A program made the translations under genes and the position numbers. From NCBI GenBank assembly GCA_020635205.1, contig JACKAE010000003.1, forward strand, positions 124,001 through 188,000: DNA of 64,000 nucleotides, given 5' to 3'. The stretch is from Ignavibacteria bacterium (GTDB lineage: Bacteria > Bacteroidota > Ignavibacteria > OLB7). Positions 45,246-53,628 of the stretch are shown piece by piece. The notes beneath the pieces are model-generated. The model was not told the DNA's origin. It saw only the letters and a list, made by a program, of their open reading frames with translations, and did no database searches. Each line of letters starts with the position of its first letter. Within the stretch, counting starts at the first letter, position 1.

Positions 45246-46097
45246 ATGAAATATATCTACCTAACATTGTTCGCACTTCTCGCTCTTGTTGGAAGAAGTC
45301 TGGGACAAGAATCTGAAGGGGCAATGCCTTCAACAACGGAAACAGAGAGACCAACTGAATCGTTGACTCTCCCACCCCTCACGGAATTTTTATATCCAAC
45401 TGACAAAGTATTGGGTCCAGCATCGGGACCACGAATCTTGGTTGGATTGTTCGGAGGAGTTATCTCCAACTCACACTCCGGCATCTTCTCGCTGCGCGAG
45501 GATGGGATTCTCTGTTGCCAGTTCGACGGGGCAAGTTCCGTAGGCCCGACAGTGGCACTTCGAGGTGACTACTTTCCTGATGCGAAGGGGTTCTGGGGTA
45601 TATCGCTGCGTGCCGGATGGGAAGATCAAAGTGCTGAGTTTGAAAGCGAAGTAGAGCAACTGTTAATCTTCGGCAAAGATAACGAGCCGGAGAAGGCTGA
45701 CTTCCAGAACAGACTGAGTGCTTCGCTATCAGCTATTAGCATTTCTCCCTTAGCGATGTTCAAACTTCTCGACTTTGATCTCTACTTCTCTGCTGGGCCA
45801 ACAATCACTCTCTACTCCTCCCCTACGTTCGATAAGACTGAGCAAATTCTCGGTCCTACCGGAGTTACCTACCTCGACGGCAGTACAGAGGTTGACTTTC
45901 CAGACATTCCAGTTGATGGGGTTAGCAGTTCGACAATCGGATTTACTGCGGGGCTTGACTTGCGCTACCCACTTACGGAGAATATTTATCTCGGCTCGGA
46001 ACTACACTACCGGCTCCCGTTGACAAAGATCACGACGGATGAAGAGTGGAACGTATCGAACATCATTGCCACAATCGGAGCTTCCCTCGCTCTCTAA
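45246..46097 (+). CDS. Predicted outer-membrane beta-barrel protein
   Basis: The ATG at 45246 gives signal peptide MKYIYLTLFALLALVGRSLG; a GTG at 45234 is possible. The mature part alternates hydrophobic and polar residues in beta-strand style (PTVALRGDYFPDAKGFWGIS, GFTAGLDLRYPLTENIYLGS) and ends in a strand-like LHYRLPLTKI...IIATIGASLAL with a hydrophobic terminal residue, as in small OmpA/PorT-like barrels. It lies between a T9SS-type cargo gene and a PorE-like gene, so a role in that surface system is plausible. Confidence 0.7.
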   Translation: MKYIYLTLFALLALVGRSLGQESEGAMPSTTETERPTESLTLPPLTEFLYPTDKVLGPASGPRILVGLFGGVISNSHSGIFSLREDGILCCQFDGASSVGPTVALRGDYFPDAKGFWGISLRAGWEDQSAEFESEVEQLLIFGKDNEPEKADFQNRLSASLSAISISPLAMFKLLDFDLYFSAGPTITLYSSPTFDKTEQILGPTGVTYLDGSTEVDFPDIPVDGVSSSTIGFTAGLDLRYPLTENIYLGSELHYRLPLTKITTDEEWNVSNIIATIGASLAL

Positions 46098-46114
46098 CAG
46101 ACAGAACTAGAACT

Positions 46115-47941
46115 ATGAAGCGACTATTGATTGCACTGATACTTCTTGCCTCGGGATCATGCGAAGTTCTCTTCGCACAGAACTTCTTTCACTACAATTA
46201 TGAAGTAACTCGAATGCCAACCGGAATAAACTCGGCAGAGAACGACTATGCTCCGGTACTCGGAAGTGATGGGAATACACTCTACTTCACTTCCTATCGC
46301 TCAGAAGGTTCTATTGGGGAAGCCGACCTCTTCTCTGTCTCTCGTTCTGGTCCAGACTGGACACGACTTTTTAACTCAGGCACACCTATCAACTCCAAAG
46401 GAAATGATGGTACGGTAGCGATGCCTGCAAACGGCTCCTTTGTAGTCTTTGCCTCCGAGAAACGTCCCGGAAAGATTGGAGATACGGACCTTCACCTTGC
46501 TGTAGCAGATGGTGGAAGGTTCACCGATATTCGAAACCTTGGTGAGTCAGTCAACTCGAAAGAGTGGGATTCACATCCATCGTTGACAGCCGATGGTTCC
46601 ACACTCTACTTTGCTTCCGATAGGAATGGTGGATATGGTGGCACTGATATTTGGGTAGCAAAAAAAATTGGACAGACGCAAGATGGGTTCCCGATCTGGG
46701 GTAATCCTGAGAACTTGGGGCCTGTAATCAATACCGATGAAGATGAACGCTCTCCCTTTATTTCAGGAGACGGAAGTACACTCTTCTTTTCGAGCGAAGG
46801 ACACGACGGATTTGGGGGCTACGACCTCTTTATGTCGATAAAGAGTGTAGGTGACTGGAAAGAAGTTGCGAACCTTGGATCGATCATTAACAGCAGTGCT
46901 GACGAGATGTTTCTCTTCGCTCCTCAGGATAACAAGGCATTCTTCTTCTCCTCCTCGCGACCTGGAGGCTCTGGGAAGATGGATATTTTTAGTGGGACAC
47001 CTAATATCTTTGGCAGTGGTCTCTTCCAGGTCACAGTGAACGTTTCCGACTCGGCCAACCGTCCCCTTCCGGGAGTTGTTTTCATTGTTGATAGAGAATC
47101 AGGGGACACTGTTGCCACAGTGGTGACCGACGTTGGCCAGAAAGACTACGAAATCAACCTTCCGGCAGATCGCATCTACAGTGTCACCGGCAATGTTCAA
47201 GGACGGAAGCCGATTACCGTAGAGCTTGAACGGGGGCGTGCACACGAAACACGCCGTGTTGCGTTAACCTTCGACAACTTTACCTTCGCAGAATTTGACC
47301 TCGCGAAGTATAACATCCCCTTCTTCGTTACTGGCTACTACCGGCCAAACACATCGGAGAGCTTACAGGAACTTCTTGAACTTCGCGATGGGAAATTAAA
47401 GGATGCCAAGTATATCGAACGGTTCGCCAAAGGCTCGCAACGGCACAAAGAGTATGTAGAGTATGCGAAGGTGATTGACCAGATGTTGGGAACGATCTAC
47501 TCGACTGCTGTCAACGATCTCTTCCCTCGCTTTGCACGTGAAGCAGCCCCTGATGAAGTTCTCGAAATTCGAGTGACAGGTTACACTGACCCGCAACCCT
47601 TTATTGGTACATATTACGAGAGTGAGCCAGTTCGCTTCATCGACAACGCAGGAATTGAATACAACCTTAAAAAAGGGTCCCGTATTACGAACCTTGCCCT
47701 TTCTGGACTTCGCGCATGGTACGCAGCACAGCAACTCGATGAGATGTTTGAAGGTGCTGTAAAGGAAGGGAAAGGAGAGTATCAAACGTTGAAAGATGCT
47801 GGCCGCATACGTCTTGTAGTTGTTGGAGGAGGCCCCTCCAACGATCTTGGAAGTTTTGAAACGCAACGTCGAATTGGTATAACAATGGTGAAAGCCGGAG
47901 GCAGTACCGAATTTGATATGAACAATACTGAATTCAAGTAG
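46115..47941 (+). CDS. PD40-propeller / OmpA-like protein, PorE-like architecture
   Basis: The frame opens at 46046, but the ATG at 46115 gives signal peptide MKRLLIALILLASGSCEVLFA (608 aa). Five or so PD40 blades follow, with repeated DG(S/N)TLYFTS/FASDR-type motifs (DGNTLYFTSYR, DGSTLYFASDRNGGYGGTDIW, DGSTLFFSSEGHDGFGGYDLF). A carboxypeptidase-regulatory-like Ig domain (RPLPGVVFIVDRESGDTVATV) is next, then a C-terminal OmpA-like peptidoglycan-binding region (VTGYTDPQ...LALSGLRAWYAAQQL...FETQRRIGITM). This matches PorE, which ties the T9SS to peptidoglycan. hemF follows 2 bp after its stop. Confidence 0.8.
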   Translation: MKRLLIALILLASGSCEVLFAQNFFHYNYEVTRMPTGINSAENDYAPVLGSDGNTLYFTSYRSEGSIGEADLFSVSRSGPDWTRLFNSGTPINSKGNDGTVAMPANGSFVVFASEKRPGKIGDTDLHLAVADGGRFTDIRNLGESVNSKEWDSHPSLTADGSTLYFASDRNGGYGGTDIWVAKKIGQTQDGFPIWGNPENLGPVINTDEDERSPFISGDGSTLFFSSEGHDGFGGYDLFMSIKSVGDWKEVANLGSIINSSADEMFLFAPQDNKAFFFSSSRPGGSGKMDIFSGTPNIFGSGLFQVTVNVSDSANRPLPGVVFIVDRESGDTVATVVTDVGQKDYEINLPADRIYSVTGNVQGRKPITVELERGRAHETRRVALTFDNFTFAEFDLAKYNIPFFVTGYYRPNTSESLQELLELRDGKLKDAKYIERFAKGSQRHKEYVEYAKVIDQMLGTIYSTAVNDLFPRFAREAAPDEVLEIRVTGYTDPQPFIGTYYESEPVRFIDNAGIEYNLKKGSRITNLALSGLRAWYAAQQLDEMFEGAVKEGKGEYQTLKDAGRIRLVVVGGGPSNDLGSFETQRRIGITMVKAGGSTEFDMNNTEFK

Positions 47942-47943
47942 TA

Positions 47944-48885
47944 ATGAGTGAGATAACGAAAACAGAAGCAAACAATCGGGAAGTCATACTCCCCTCTCTC
48001 CGCGAACGAGCAGTGGAGTTTGTCCACGGACTCCAAGATCGCATCTGCGCTGCGCTTGAAGAAGTGGATGGGAAGGCAACATTTGTTGAAGATACCTGGG
48101 AACGACCGGGTGGTGGTGGTGGTAAGACTCGTGTTATTTCCAATGGGAACGTCTTCGAGAAAGGAGGTGTAAACACCTCTGTTGTCTACGGTGAACTCCA
48201 CGAAGGAATCGCGCGAGCAATGAAAATTGAGTCGGGAGAATTTTTCGCAACAGGTATTTCACTTGTAATCCATCCCTTCTCCCCCCGGGTTCCAACTGTC
48301 CACGCAAACTACCGCTACTTTGAGGGATCGAACGGCGACGCTTGGTTCGGTGGTGGAGCAGATTTAACCCCCTACATTGCCGACGAAAAAGATGGTCGCC
48401 ACTTCCACACGATCCTTAAAGAAGCATGTGCCCCCCACGGAGAAGACCTCTACCCTCGCTTCAAAAAAGAGTGTGATGAGTACTTCTATATCCACCACAG
48501 AAAAGAGTGCCGAGGGGTAGGTGGAATATTCTACGATTATCTCCGCAGTTCAGAACAAGATATGGAACAGTGGTTTGCCTTCCACCAGTCGGTTGGGAAT
48601 GCTTTTATACCGGCCTATATCCCGGTAGCCGAACGCCATAAGGGTGAGCCATTCAGCGACCGCGAGAAGAAATTCCAGTTGCTGCGACGTGGCCGATACG
48701 TGGAGTTCAATTTAGTCTACGACCGTGGAACTAAGTTTGGACTCGAGACTGACGGAAGAATTGAGAGCATCTTGATGAGCCTACCCTCAGTTGTGAACTT
48801 CGACTACAATGCCGACATGGAACAGACCGAGTCAGAACAAACGTTAATGGGATGGCTGAGAGAACCGAGAGAGTGGGCGGAGTGA
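47944..48885 (+). CDS. hemF: Oxygen-dependent coproporphyrinogen III oxidase
   Basis: HemF decarboxylates coproporphyrinogen III to protoporphyrinogen IX using O2, without cofactor. The 313-aa product has the family signatures VPTVHANYRYFEG, WFGGGADLTPYIADEKD, FHTILKEACAPHG, HHRKECRGVGGIFYDYL and RGRYVEFNLVYDRGTKFGLETDGR. It marks an aerobic heme route, fitting the two oxidases in this window. It begins 2 bp after the PorE-like gene, so it is probably read from the same mRNA although unrelated in function. Confidence 0.96.
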   Translation: MSEITKTEANNREVILPSLRERAVEFVHGLQDRICAALEEVDGKATFVEDTWERPGGGGGKTRVISNGNVFEKGGVNTSVVYGELHEGIARAMKIESGEFFATGISLVIHPFSPRVPTVHANYRYFEGSNGDAWFGGGADLTPYIADEKDGRHFHTILKEACAPHGEDLYPRFKKECDEYFYIHHRKECRGVGGIFYDYLRSSEQDMEQWFAFHQSVGNAFIPAYIPVAERHKGEPFSDREKKFQLLRRGRYVEFNLVYDRGTKFGLETDGRIESILMSLPSVVNFDYNADMEQTESEQTLMGWLREPREWAE

Positions 48886-48890
48886 GAAGG

Positions 48891-48921
48891 AATTCAAAAT
48901 TCAAAGGGCAAAATTCAAAAT
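48891..48921 (-). repeat. TTTTGAA heptad repeat, inverted copy after hemF
   Basis: On the minus strand this reads TTTTGAA-TTTTGCC-CTTTGAA-TTTTGAA-TT. It starts 6 bp after the hemF stop and faces the copies upstream of maf. Confidence 0.85.
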
Positions 48922-48984
48922 GTCGGATGCTAGTTTGGATTTCGACCCTTTAGCATTGCATCACTTGCAACATTGAGCATCAGT

Positions 48985-49091
48985 CTTTTGAATTCTTCCA
49001 CACATAGCAATCTCCGCTTTTTGAATTTTTACTTTTGAATTCTCCTATACCAGTCTCTCTTTTTTGAATTTTTACTTTTGAATTTTGAATT
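48985..49091 (+). repeat. Cluster of TTTTGAA heptad repeats containing the maf start
   Basis: Copies are at 48985-48996 (short), 49018-49041 (TTTTTGAA-TTTTTAC-TTTTGAA-TT) and 49060-49091 (TTTTTTTGAA-TTTTTAC-TTTTGAA-TTTTGAA-TTC). The last heptad provides the TTG start of maf. The stretch from CTTTTTTTGAATTTTTAC on is nearly identical to the one at the nadE start. Confidence 0.9.
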
Positions 49092-49675
49092 CTCCTACTC
49101 TTATTCTCGCTTCTTCCTCGCCACGCCGCCGACAGCTTCTCACGCAGGTAGGATTGGAGTTCACTGTTGAGCCTCCTGATGTCGAAGAGATTCAACGCGA
49201 AGGAGAAGCACCTGTTGATTTTGTTCGACGGCTTTCGTTAGAGAAAGCCAATGCAGTTGCTGCAAACCACGAGTCTGGGCTTGTACTTGGCTCCGATACG
49301 ATTGTTGTATTAGGAGGAGAGATTCTTGGGAAGCCTGAATCTGCTGAAGATGCCTTCGCGATGCTCTCACAACTGAGCGGAAATCAGCATACAGTATACA
49401 CTGGCTTTTCGATTGTGGATGCGAGCACAGGTGAATCGATCACCGATCTTGGCGAAGCAGAAGTAACGTTCAGAGAGCTTGAAGAGAGTGAGATATGGGA
49501 CTATATCGCTACCGGCTCACCGATGGACAAAGCCGGATCCTACGGCATCCAAGACGATATGGGAGCAATCTTCGTAGAGCGTATCAACGGCGATTACTAC
49601 ACTGTAGTTGGGCTTCCATTGATGAAAGTTTACCTTGCATTACGGTCACAACGTGAGACCAACCTTCACCTGTAA
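49085..49675 (+). CDS. maf: Maf-like nucleoside triphosphate pyrophosphatase
   Basis: Maf proteins hydrolyse non-canonical or excess nucleotides (dTTP, UTP, m7GTP) to monophosphates. The 196-aa protein has the N-terminal motif ILASSSPRRRQLL (7-19), followed by FTVEPPDVEE, the central SDTIVVLGGEILGKPESAEDA block and DKAGSYGIQDDMGAIFVERINGDYYTVVGLPL. The start is fixed: an in-frame TGA (49079-49081) lies one codon before the TTG at 49085 and no other start precedes the SSSPRR motif. The TTG belongs to a heptad repeat, and no Shine-Dalgarno site is present. Confidence 0.93.
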   Translation: MNSPTLILASSSPRRRQLLTQVGLEFTVEPPDVEEIQREGEAPVDFVRRLSLEKANAVAANHESGLVLGSDTIVVLGGEILGKPESAEDAFAMLSQLSGNQHTVYTGFSIVDASTGESITDLGEAEVTFRELEESEIWDYIATGSPMDKAGSYGIQDDMGAIFVERINGDYYTVVGLPLMKVYLALRSQRETNLHL

Positions 49676-49839
49676 CCCATACCCTCCAACTTCTAAGGTT
49701 TTACCCCTTTAGTGTCGACACGTGAAGCATAGTAGATCCTTAATGATTCTTTGTGCGCATGGTCATGTGGGGAATTCTCTTTCTATTAACTCCTCCTGAA
49801 ACACCCGGAGCAATTACCTGAGCTGTCGTCTGAAGAAGT

Positions 49840-49878
49840 GCGCTGGGGAACACACGATAGAATGGTGTTCCCCAGTGC
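49840..49878 (-). terminator. Hairpin terminator after the small secreted-protein gene
   Basis: GCGCTGGGGAACAC (49840-49853) pairs with GTGTTCCCCAGTGC (49865-49878) over 14 bp with one G-T wobble and an 11-nt loop. It lies 14 bp beyond the stop of the minus-strand gene 49893-50216 and about 165 bp beyond maf, so it may serve both. The T-run is weak. Confidence 0.65.
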
Positions 49879-49892
49879 ATCTTTCCAACGCT

Positions 49893-50216
49893 CTACATGA
49901 TTTCGAAAATGAACGAAGAAATATCAATATCCATAATGTACCTTCCCTGATATCCAGCAACAGGGGTTCCAGATGAATTAAACAGATCTAAATGATCCGG
50001 ATAAATCGGATTTGATGGATAGACTCCAGCCGTTGATCTTGCACATACAGCGATAGGCAACCCAGGACAGCTTACTGTACCATCAGGGCCAACTGTTCCT
50101 CCTTCACTTCCGAAGGCTTCTTTCACTATTGTAGCGTGAGCACTATCAATTGCTGTGAACGCAAAAAGAGCCACTACTGCGAACACCGCACTCAGTTTAA
50201 CGATTTTGTTATACAT
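49893..50216 (-). CDS. Small secreted protein, function unknown
   Basis: This 107-aa protein has a clear signal peptide (MYNKIVKLSAVFAVVALFAF, likely cleaved after AHA) and a mature part of about 77 residues with four prolines near YPSNPIYPDHLDLFNSSGTP and two cysteines (SCPGLPIAVC) that could form a disulfide. I do not recognise the family. It stands downstream of the kelch-like gene on the same strand, 100 bp away, and has its own terminator. Confidence 0.65.
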   Translation of the reverse strand: MYNKIVKLSAVFAVVALFAFTAIDSAHATIVKEAFGSEGGTVGPDGTVSCPGLPIAVCARSTAGVYPSNPIYPDHLDLFNSSGTPVAGYQGRYIMDIDISSFIFEIM

Positions 50217-50316
50217 GTTTTTCCTCTTATGGAAGGTTTAATTAATTGACTTCACCTGCACTCCGATCAAGTGCAAGTGTACTCTCTCATCTGATCGGTT
50301 GATAAGAGATACGGAA

Positions 50317-51528
50317 CTATACTAGTATACGTTGTATCCAACGTTTTCCATTCGACTTGAATTCGATAATATGAACCCCACTTGCTAATTCTTCTCTGTT
50401 GATAGATAACTGTGACTGAGGCTCAATAGATGCACTGAACTCTATCTCTCCTTTGATGTTGTATACCGACAGGGTTCCCATCTTATCTGAATGCGATTTG
50501 ATTGATAGACAGCACTCTGATAGAGTAACACTCCCAACTTGAGGGAGCAATTGAGAGACTGAAATTGAGCCAGTCTTTGCTTCGTATGAGAGAATGCTTT
50601 TCGATGAAATCCCTCCAGCGACGTAAAGCACACCCCCAAGGGCAAAAAAGTTTGAAGTTTGCGCAAGTCCAATTGGAGCAGATATCTCTTGCGTCCAAAC
50701 ACCCGATTGAAATGAGTATTTCCAGACTTGTCCCAACAAACCGTTGGCAGAGTATCCTCCGAAGAAGAATAGATCGCTACTGATGAGCGCACACTTACCT
50801 CCGGTCACTGCTATGGGTAGGTTAGGCAACTGACTCCACGAGATAGTTGAGTCGTTTGTAATGGTGCCCAAATAGAACTTATCGCTAAAAATTTCTCCGG
50901 GATCTTTAGAGACGCTTCCGCCAACTACAAAGAGTGAATCGTGGCTCATTGCCGCACCAGAGTATGCAATTGAAGTCGGGAAATCGGTGCACTTCGACCA
51001 CGATTCCGTAGCGATGTTATATACCATCACCCCCGATGAAGAGTTAGTGAAGGGTCCATCTTCTGCACGTTCACCACCAATCAGATAAACCAATGAGTCA
51101 CGGCTTCCTATGGCCGGAAATGCTGCCGGAGAAGGGTTCTCTCCAGCATCTGTCAAACTATAATCATCCCCCAACCTGTAGGCACGTTTCGACCCAAAAC
51201 CAAGTTCATATGTACCAACCACATAAAGTCGTCCACTATAGTTGACAACGGTTCCACTCCCTATTGGATGGGTTAATGTTCCTGCCTGCACAAGCTCTCC
51301 TGAAATGAGATCAAGCGTATAGGCTTCTGTATGGTAGATAGCACTGCCAGTTGGTGGAGTGCTTGTTCCACCCATCAACGTTAAGGTGTTTTCTTCAGGA
51401 CCTTCAAGGACAATCATGTTCATTCGCTCATCTTCAAGCTGACCTATTTCAGTCCACTGAGCACTTGCAGGTGATGATATACAGATGGTTATTACAGTAG
51501 CAAGGAGGAAGCAGTATCTCATACCCAT
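50317..51528 (-). CDS. Secreted kelch-type beta-propeller with T9SS-like tail
   Basis: This 403-aa protein has a signal peptide (MGMRYCFLLATVITICISSPASA) and about six kelch-like blades with repeated GG motifs (YLIGGERAEDG, LFVVGGSVSKDPGE, LFFFGGYSANGLLGQVW, LYVAGGISSKS). The C-terminal ~75 residues (GTLSVYNIKGEIEFSASI to LASGVHIIEFKSNGKRWIQRI) fit the T9SS type A sorting domain. Probably exported to the surface or medium. Its start overlaps the end of the upstream gene by 10 bp, so both are co-translated. Confidence 0.8.
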   Translation of the reverse strand: MGMRYCFLLATVITICISSPASAQWTEIGQLEDERMNMIVLEGPEENTLTLMGGTSTPPTGSAIYHTEAYTLDLISGELVQAGTLTHPIGSGTVVNYSGRLYVVGTYELGFGSKRAYRLGDDYSLTDAGENPSPAAFPAIGSRDSLVYLIGGERAEDGPFTNSSSGVMVYNIATESWSKCTDFPTSIAYSGAAMSHDSLFVVGGSVSKDPGEIFSDKFYLGTITNDSTISWSQLPNLPIAVTGGKCALISSDLFFFGGYSANGLLGQVWKYSFQSGVWTQEISAPIGLAQTSNFFALGGVLYVAGGISSKSILSYEAKTGSISVSQLLPQVGSVTLSECCLSIKSHSDKMGTLSVYNIKGEIEFSASIEPQSQLSINREELASGVHIIEFKSNGKRWIQRILV

Positions 51529-53312
51529 TCTTTAGTTGAATAAAGGATTAAATTTGTAGACATTGAATATTGAGTAATCAAAATCACATTTTCTGATCTT
51601 GCATCTAAGATGACATCGCTAATCTTTCCATAAGGAGTGCTGCTATTTACATACCGTTCAAAGATTAACTCCTTCTTACTGAGGTCATATCCTTGCACAA
51701 CGTAGAAGCAGTTTTGAGAGATTAGAGACTCTTGGGGCTTTCGAATCTTCCATGAAATGAACATACGGTCACCGGAGAGCGAAACGTCCTGAACTGCTGC
51801 TCCACTGAGATTCAAGATGTCACGCAAGGTTCGGGCATCAGGTAACGTCTCATTCTGAACAAACTGCATTATTGCTTTTTTATTTACATAAGACTTCAAG
51901 CTGATTTTACTTCCATCCTCACTGCTCAAATGATCCGTTAAGGGCTGATACGTTAAAACACCATTCTTCGTTGGGATAGCAAAGTAGCCTGCGATACCGT
52001 ATCCAATAGAAAGGTCGTGATGTAGCTTGTCCAAGCTCCCGACCTCACGCTTAATCCTTCCATTTGTCGCGTCAACTTCTAAAAACAGTGGCGTTTTTTC
52101 ATAGAAAGCAGCTAACCTCGGATCGTTACGACTATCAGGAGTTTGGTCAACATCTCCTACTGCTGGATATCCTTTTTTGATTTCGACATATACACTACGA
52201 TTATCAGAATCGTAGAAGAGTTCATATGGCACGTTTGGAACGAACTCATATGTAAGGTCATAATTAATTGGTACGACTTGCTCCAACTCAGCCTTCGTCC
52301 CTTTTCTACTCTTCTTCAAGTGGAAATAACACAAGGCATGTTTTGATCGCATTTGCAGAAGCGTGTCCTCGCCTTGAATGCTGACACTAAGCGTTGGCAA
52401 ACTGTAGTAGACAATCAAACTTGAGTCCGATGTGAATGTGCTTCCAAAGCCTAAAGGTTGATATTCACCATTTCCGAGATACTCATTGAACTCTGTATCT
52501 GATAAATTGGGCGACAGTCTGTGAAGGGTATCTAACGGGATGTTCAACTCACTAATAAACGAACCCGTTTTGTAGTCGCATAAGATCTTCTTCAGCGAAG
52601 TCTTATCAGTCCCTACAAGGTACTGGTGACCTTGACTAATCTGACACCACCTCAGATTTCCATAGGAGGAAACGCTGTCATCCTGAATGGGGATTACCCT
52701 CTCCTCAGACTCTATGTATGGTAGATTTTCAACAGACTTCAGGACGTCACTGTTGTCGTCATAGGCTCTTCTGTACTCTATGTCGGCTGGAATAGCTTCT
52801 CCGAAGAACTGACTAACTGTCGAAGAATCACTATAGTTGAGGGTATACAACGATGCTGCCCGCAACAGTCTGCCATCTTTCGACCATTGCGTTATGAATG
52901 GAGGCATTGATTCTATACCGAGTTCGCTAAGCACTTCTCCAGAGGTGTCAGCAATGCAAGGGAATTTGAATTGATTATCCTCCACAAACTTCTTTGCTGC
53001 ATACCGTCTCTGTTCAAGAACAACGCCGAATCGCACACCGAGAGCACTTGTACTTTTTAGTTTGCTATCTGCATCTTTTATTGCGATTGCATCTCGAACA
53101 AACACATTCGGCTGAACGAAGTATATGGTGTAGACTTCTGATTCTGGAAACCTCTTTATCAACTCAACAACCTTCTCTGACCTACCTGCAAAAGGAAACT
53201 CATAGTAATTATCTTTACGAGTAAGAGAACCACTATCATTCAAGTTGATGAGAACGAATACTGCTATGAGGCCTAACGCTATGCTTAGTAGTATAATAGA
53301 CTGTCTTTTCAT
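51519..53312 (-). CDS. Membrane-anchored protein with thioredoxin-like fold and propeller-like region
   Basis: This 597-aa protein starts with an N-terminal TM/signal anchor (MKRQSIILLSIALGLIAVFVL). Residues about 45-165 have a peroxiredoxin/TlpA-like order of elements (ELIKRFPESEVYTIYFV, KFPCIADTSGEVLSELGIESMPPFI, WSKDGRLL) but no CxxC, so it would not be a redox-active thioredoxin. The remaining ~430 residues are beta-rich and may be a propeller, as in Bacteroidota proteins that join both. Function unknown. It is upstream of and overlaps the kelch-type gene. Confidence 0.65.
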   Translation of the reverse strand: MKRQSIILLSIALGLIAVFVLINLNDSGSLTRKDNYYEFPFAGRSEKVVELIKRFPESEVYTIYFVQPNVFVRDAIAIKDADSKLKSTSALGVRFGVVLEQRRYAAKKFVEDNQFKFPCIADTSGEVLSELGIESMPPFITQWSKDGRLLRAASLYTLNYSDSSTVSQFFGEAIPADIEYRRAYDDNSDVLKSVENLPYIESEERVIPIQDDSVSSYGNLRWCQISQGHQYLVGTDKTSLKKILCDYKTGSFISELNIPLDTLHRLSPNLSDTEFNEYLGNGEYQPLGFGSTFTSDSSLIVYYSLPTLSVSIQGEDTLLQMRSKHALCYFHLKKSRKGTKAELEQVVPINYDLTYEFVPNVPYELFYDSDNRSVYVEIKKGYPAVGDVDQTPDSRNDPRLAAFYEKTPLFLEVDATNGRIKREVGSLDKLHHDLSIGYGIAGYFAIPTKNGVLTYQPLTDHLSSEDGSKISLKSYVNKKAIMQFVQNETLPDARTLRDILNLSGAAVQDVSLSGDRMFISWKIRKPQESLISQNCFYVVQGYDLSKKELIFERYVNSSTPYGKISDVILDARSENVILITQYSMSTNLILYSTKEWV

Positions 53313-53628
53313 ACAAACCAGTTTCTATACTGTTATAGAATCAATAGTTTTGTGCTTGTTGACAGCTCTTCGTAGCTCTTTGAAGGAAGAGTAGATGTGA
53401 GATAACCGGCTTCTCCGATTGTGTTTGGACAAACACAGTATGTCCAAAAAACAAATGGATATTTGTACAGTTATCACTTAGATATCCCATCAGTAATGAA
53501 GAGAAGTAGCCACACAGCCTATATAGAGACTTACGTCCGTTGATTTCGGACAAACAGCCACCATATATCTATATCTTTTCAACGGCAGAGTCTTTTTTTG
53601 ATGTTGACTGATGCCATGTCTTGAAAAA
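53313..53628. other. 316-bp spacer with an inverted repeat (possible operator)
   Basis: No gene is supported here. TTTGGACA (53424-53431) and TGTCCAAA (53441-53448) form a perfect 8-bp inverted repeat with a 9-bp spacer, 112 bp before the minus-strand gene that starts at 53312. A related GGACAAACA occurs again near 53548. These could be regulator sites for the 51.5-53.3 kb operon. Confidence 0.4.
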
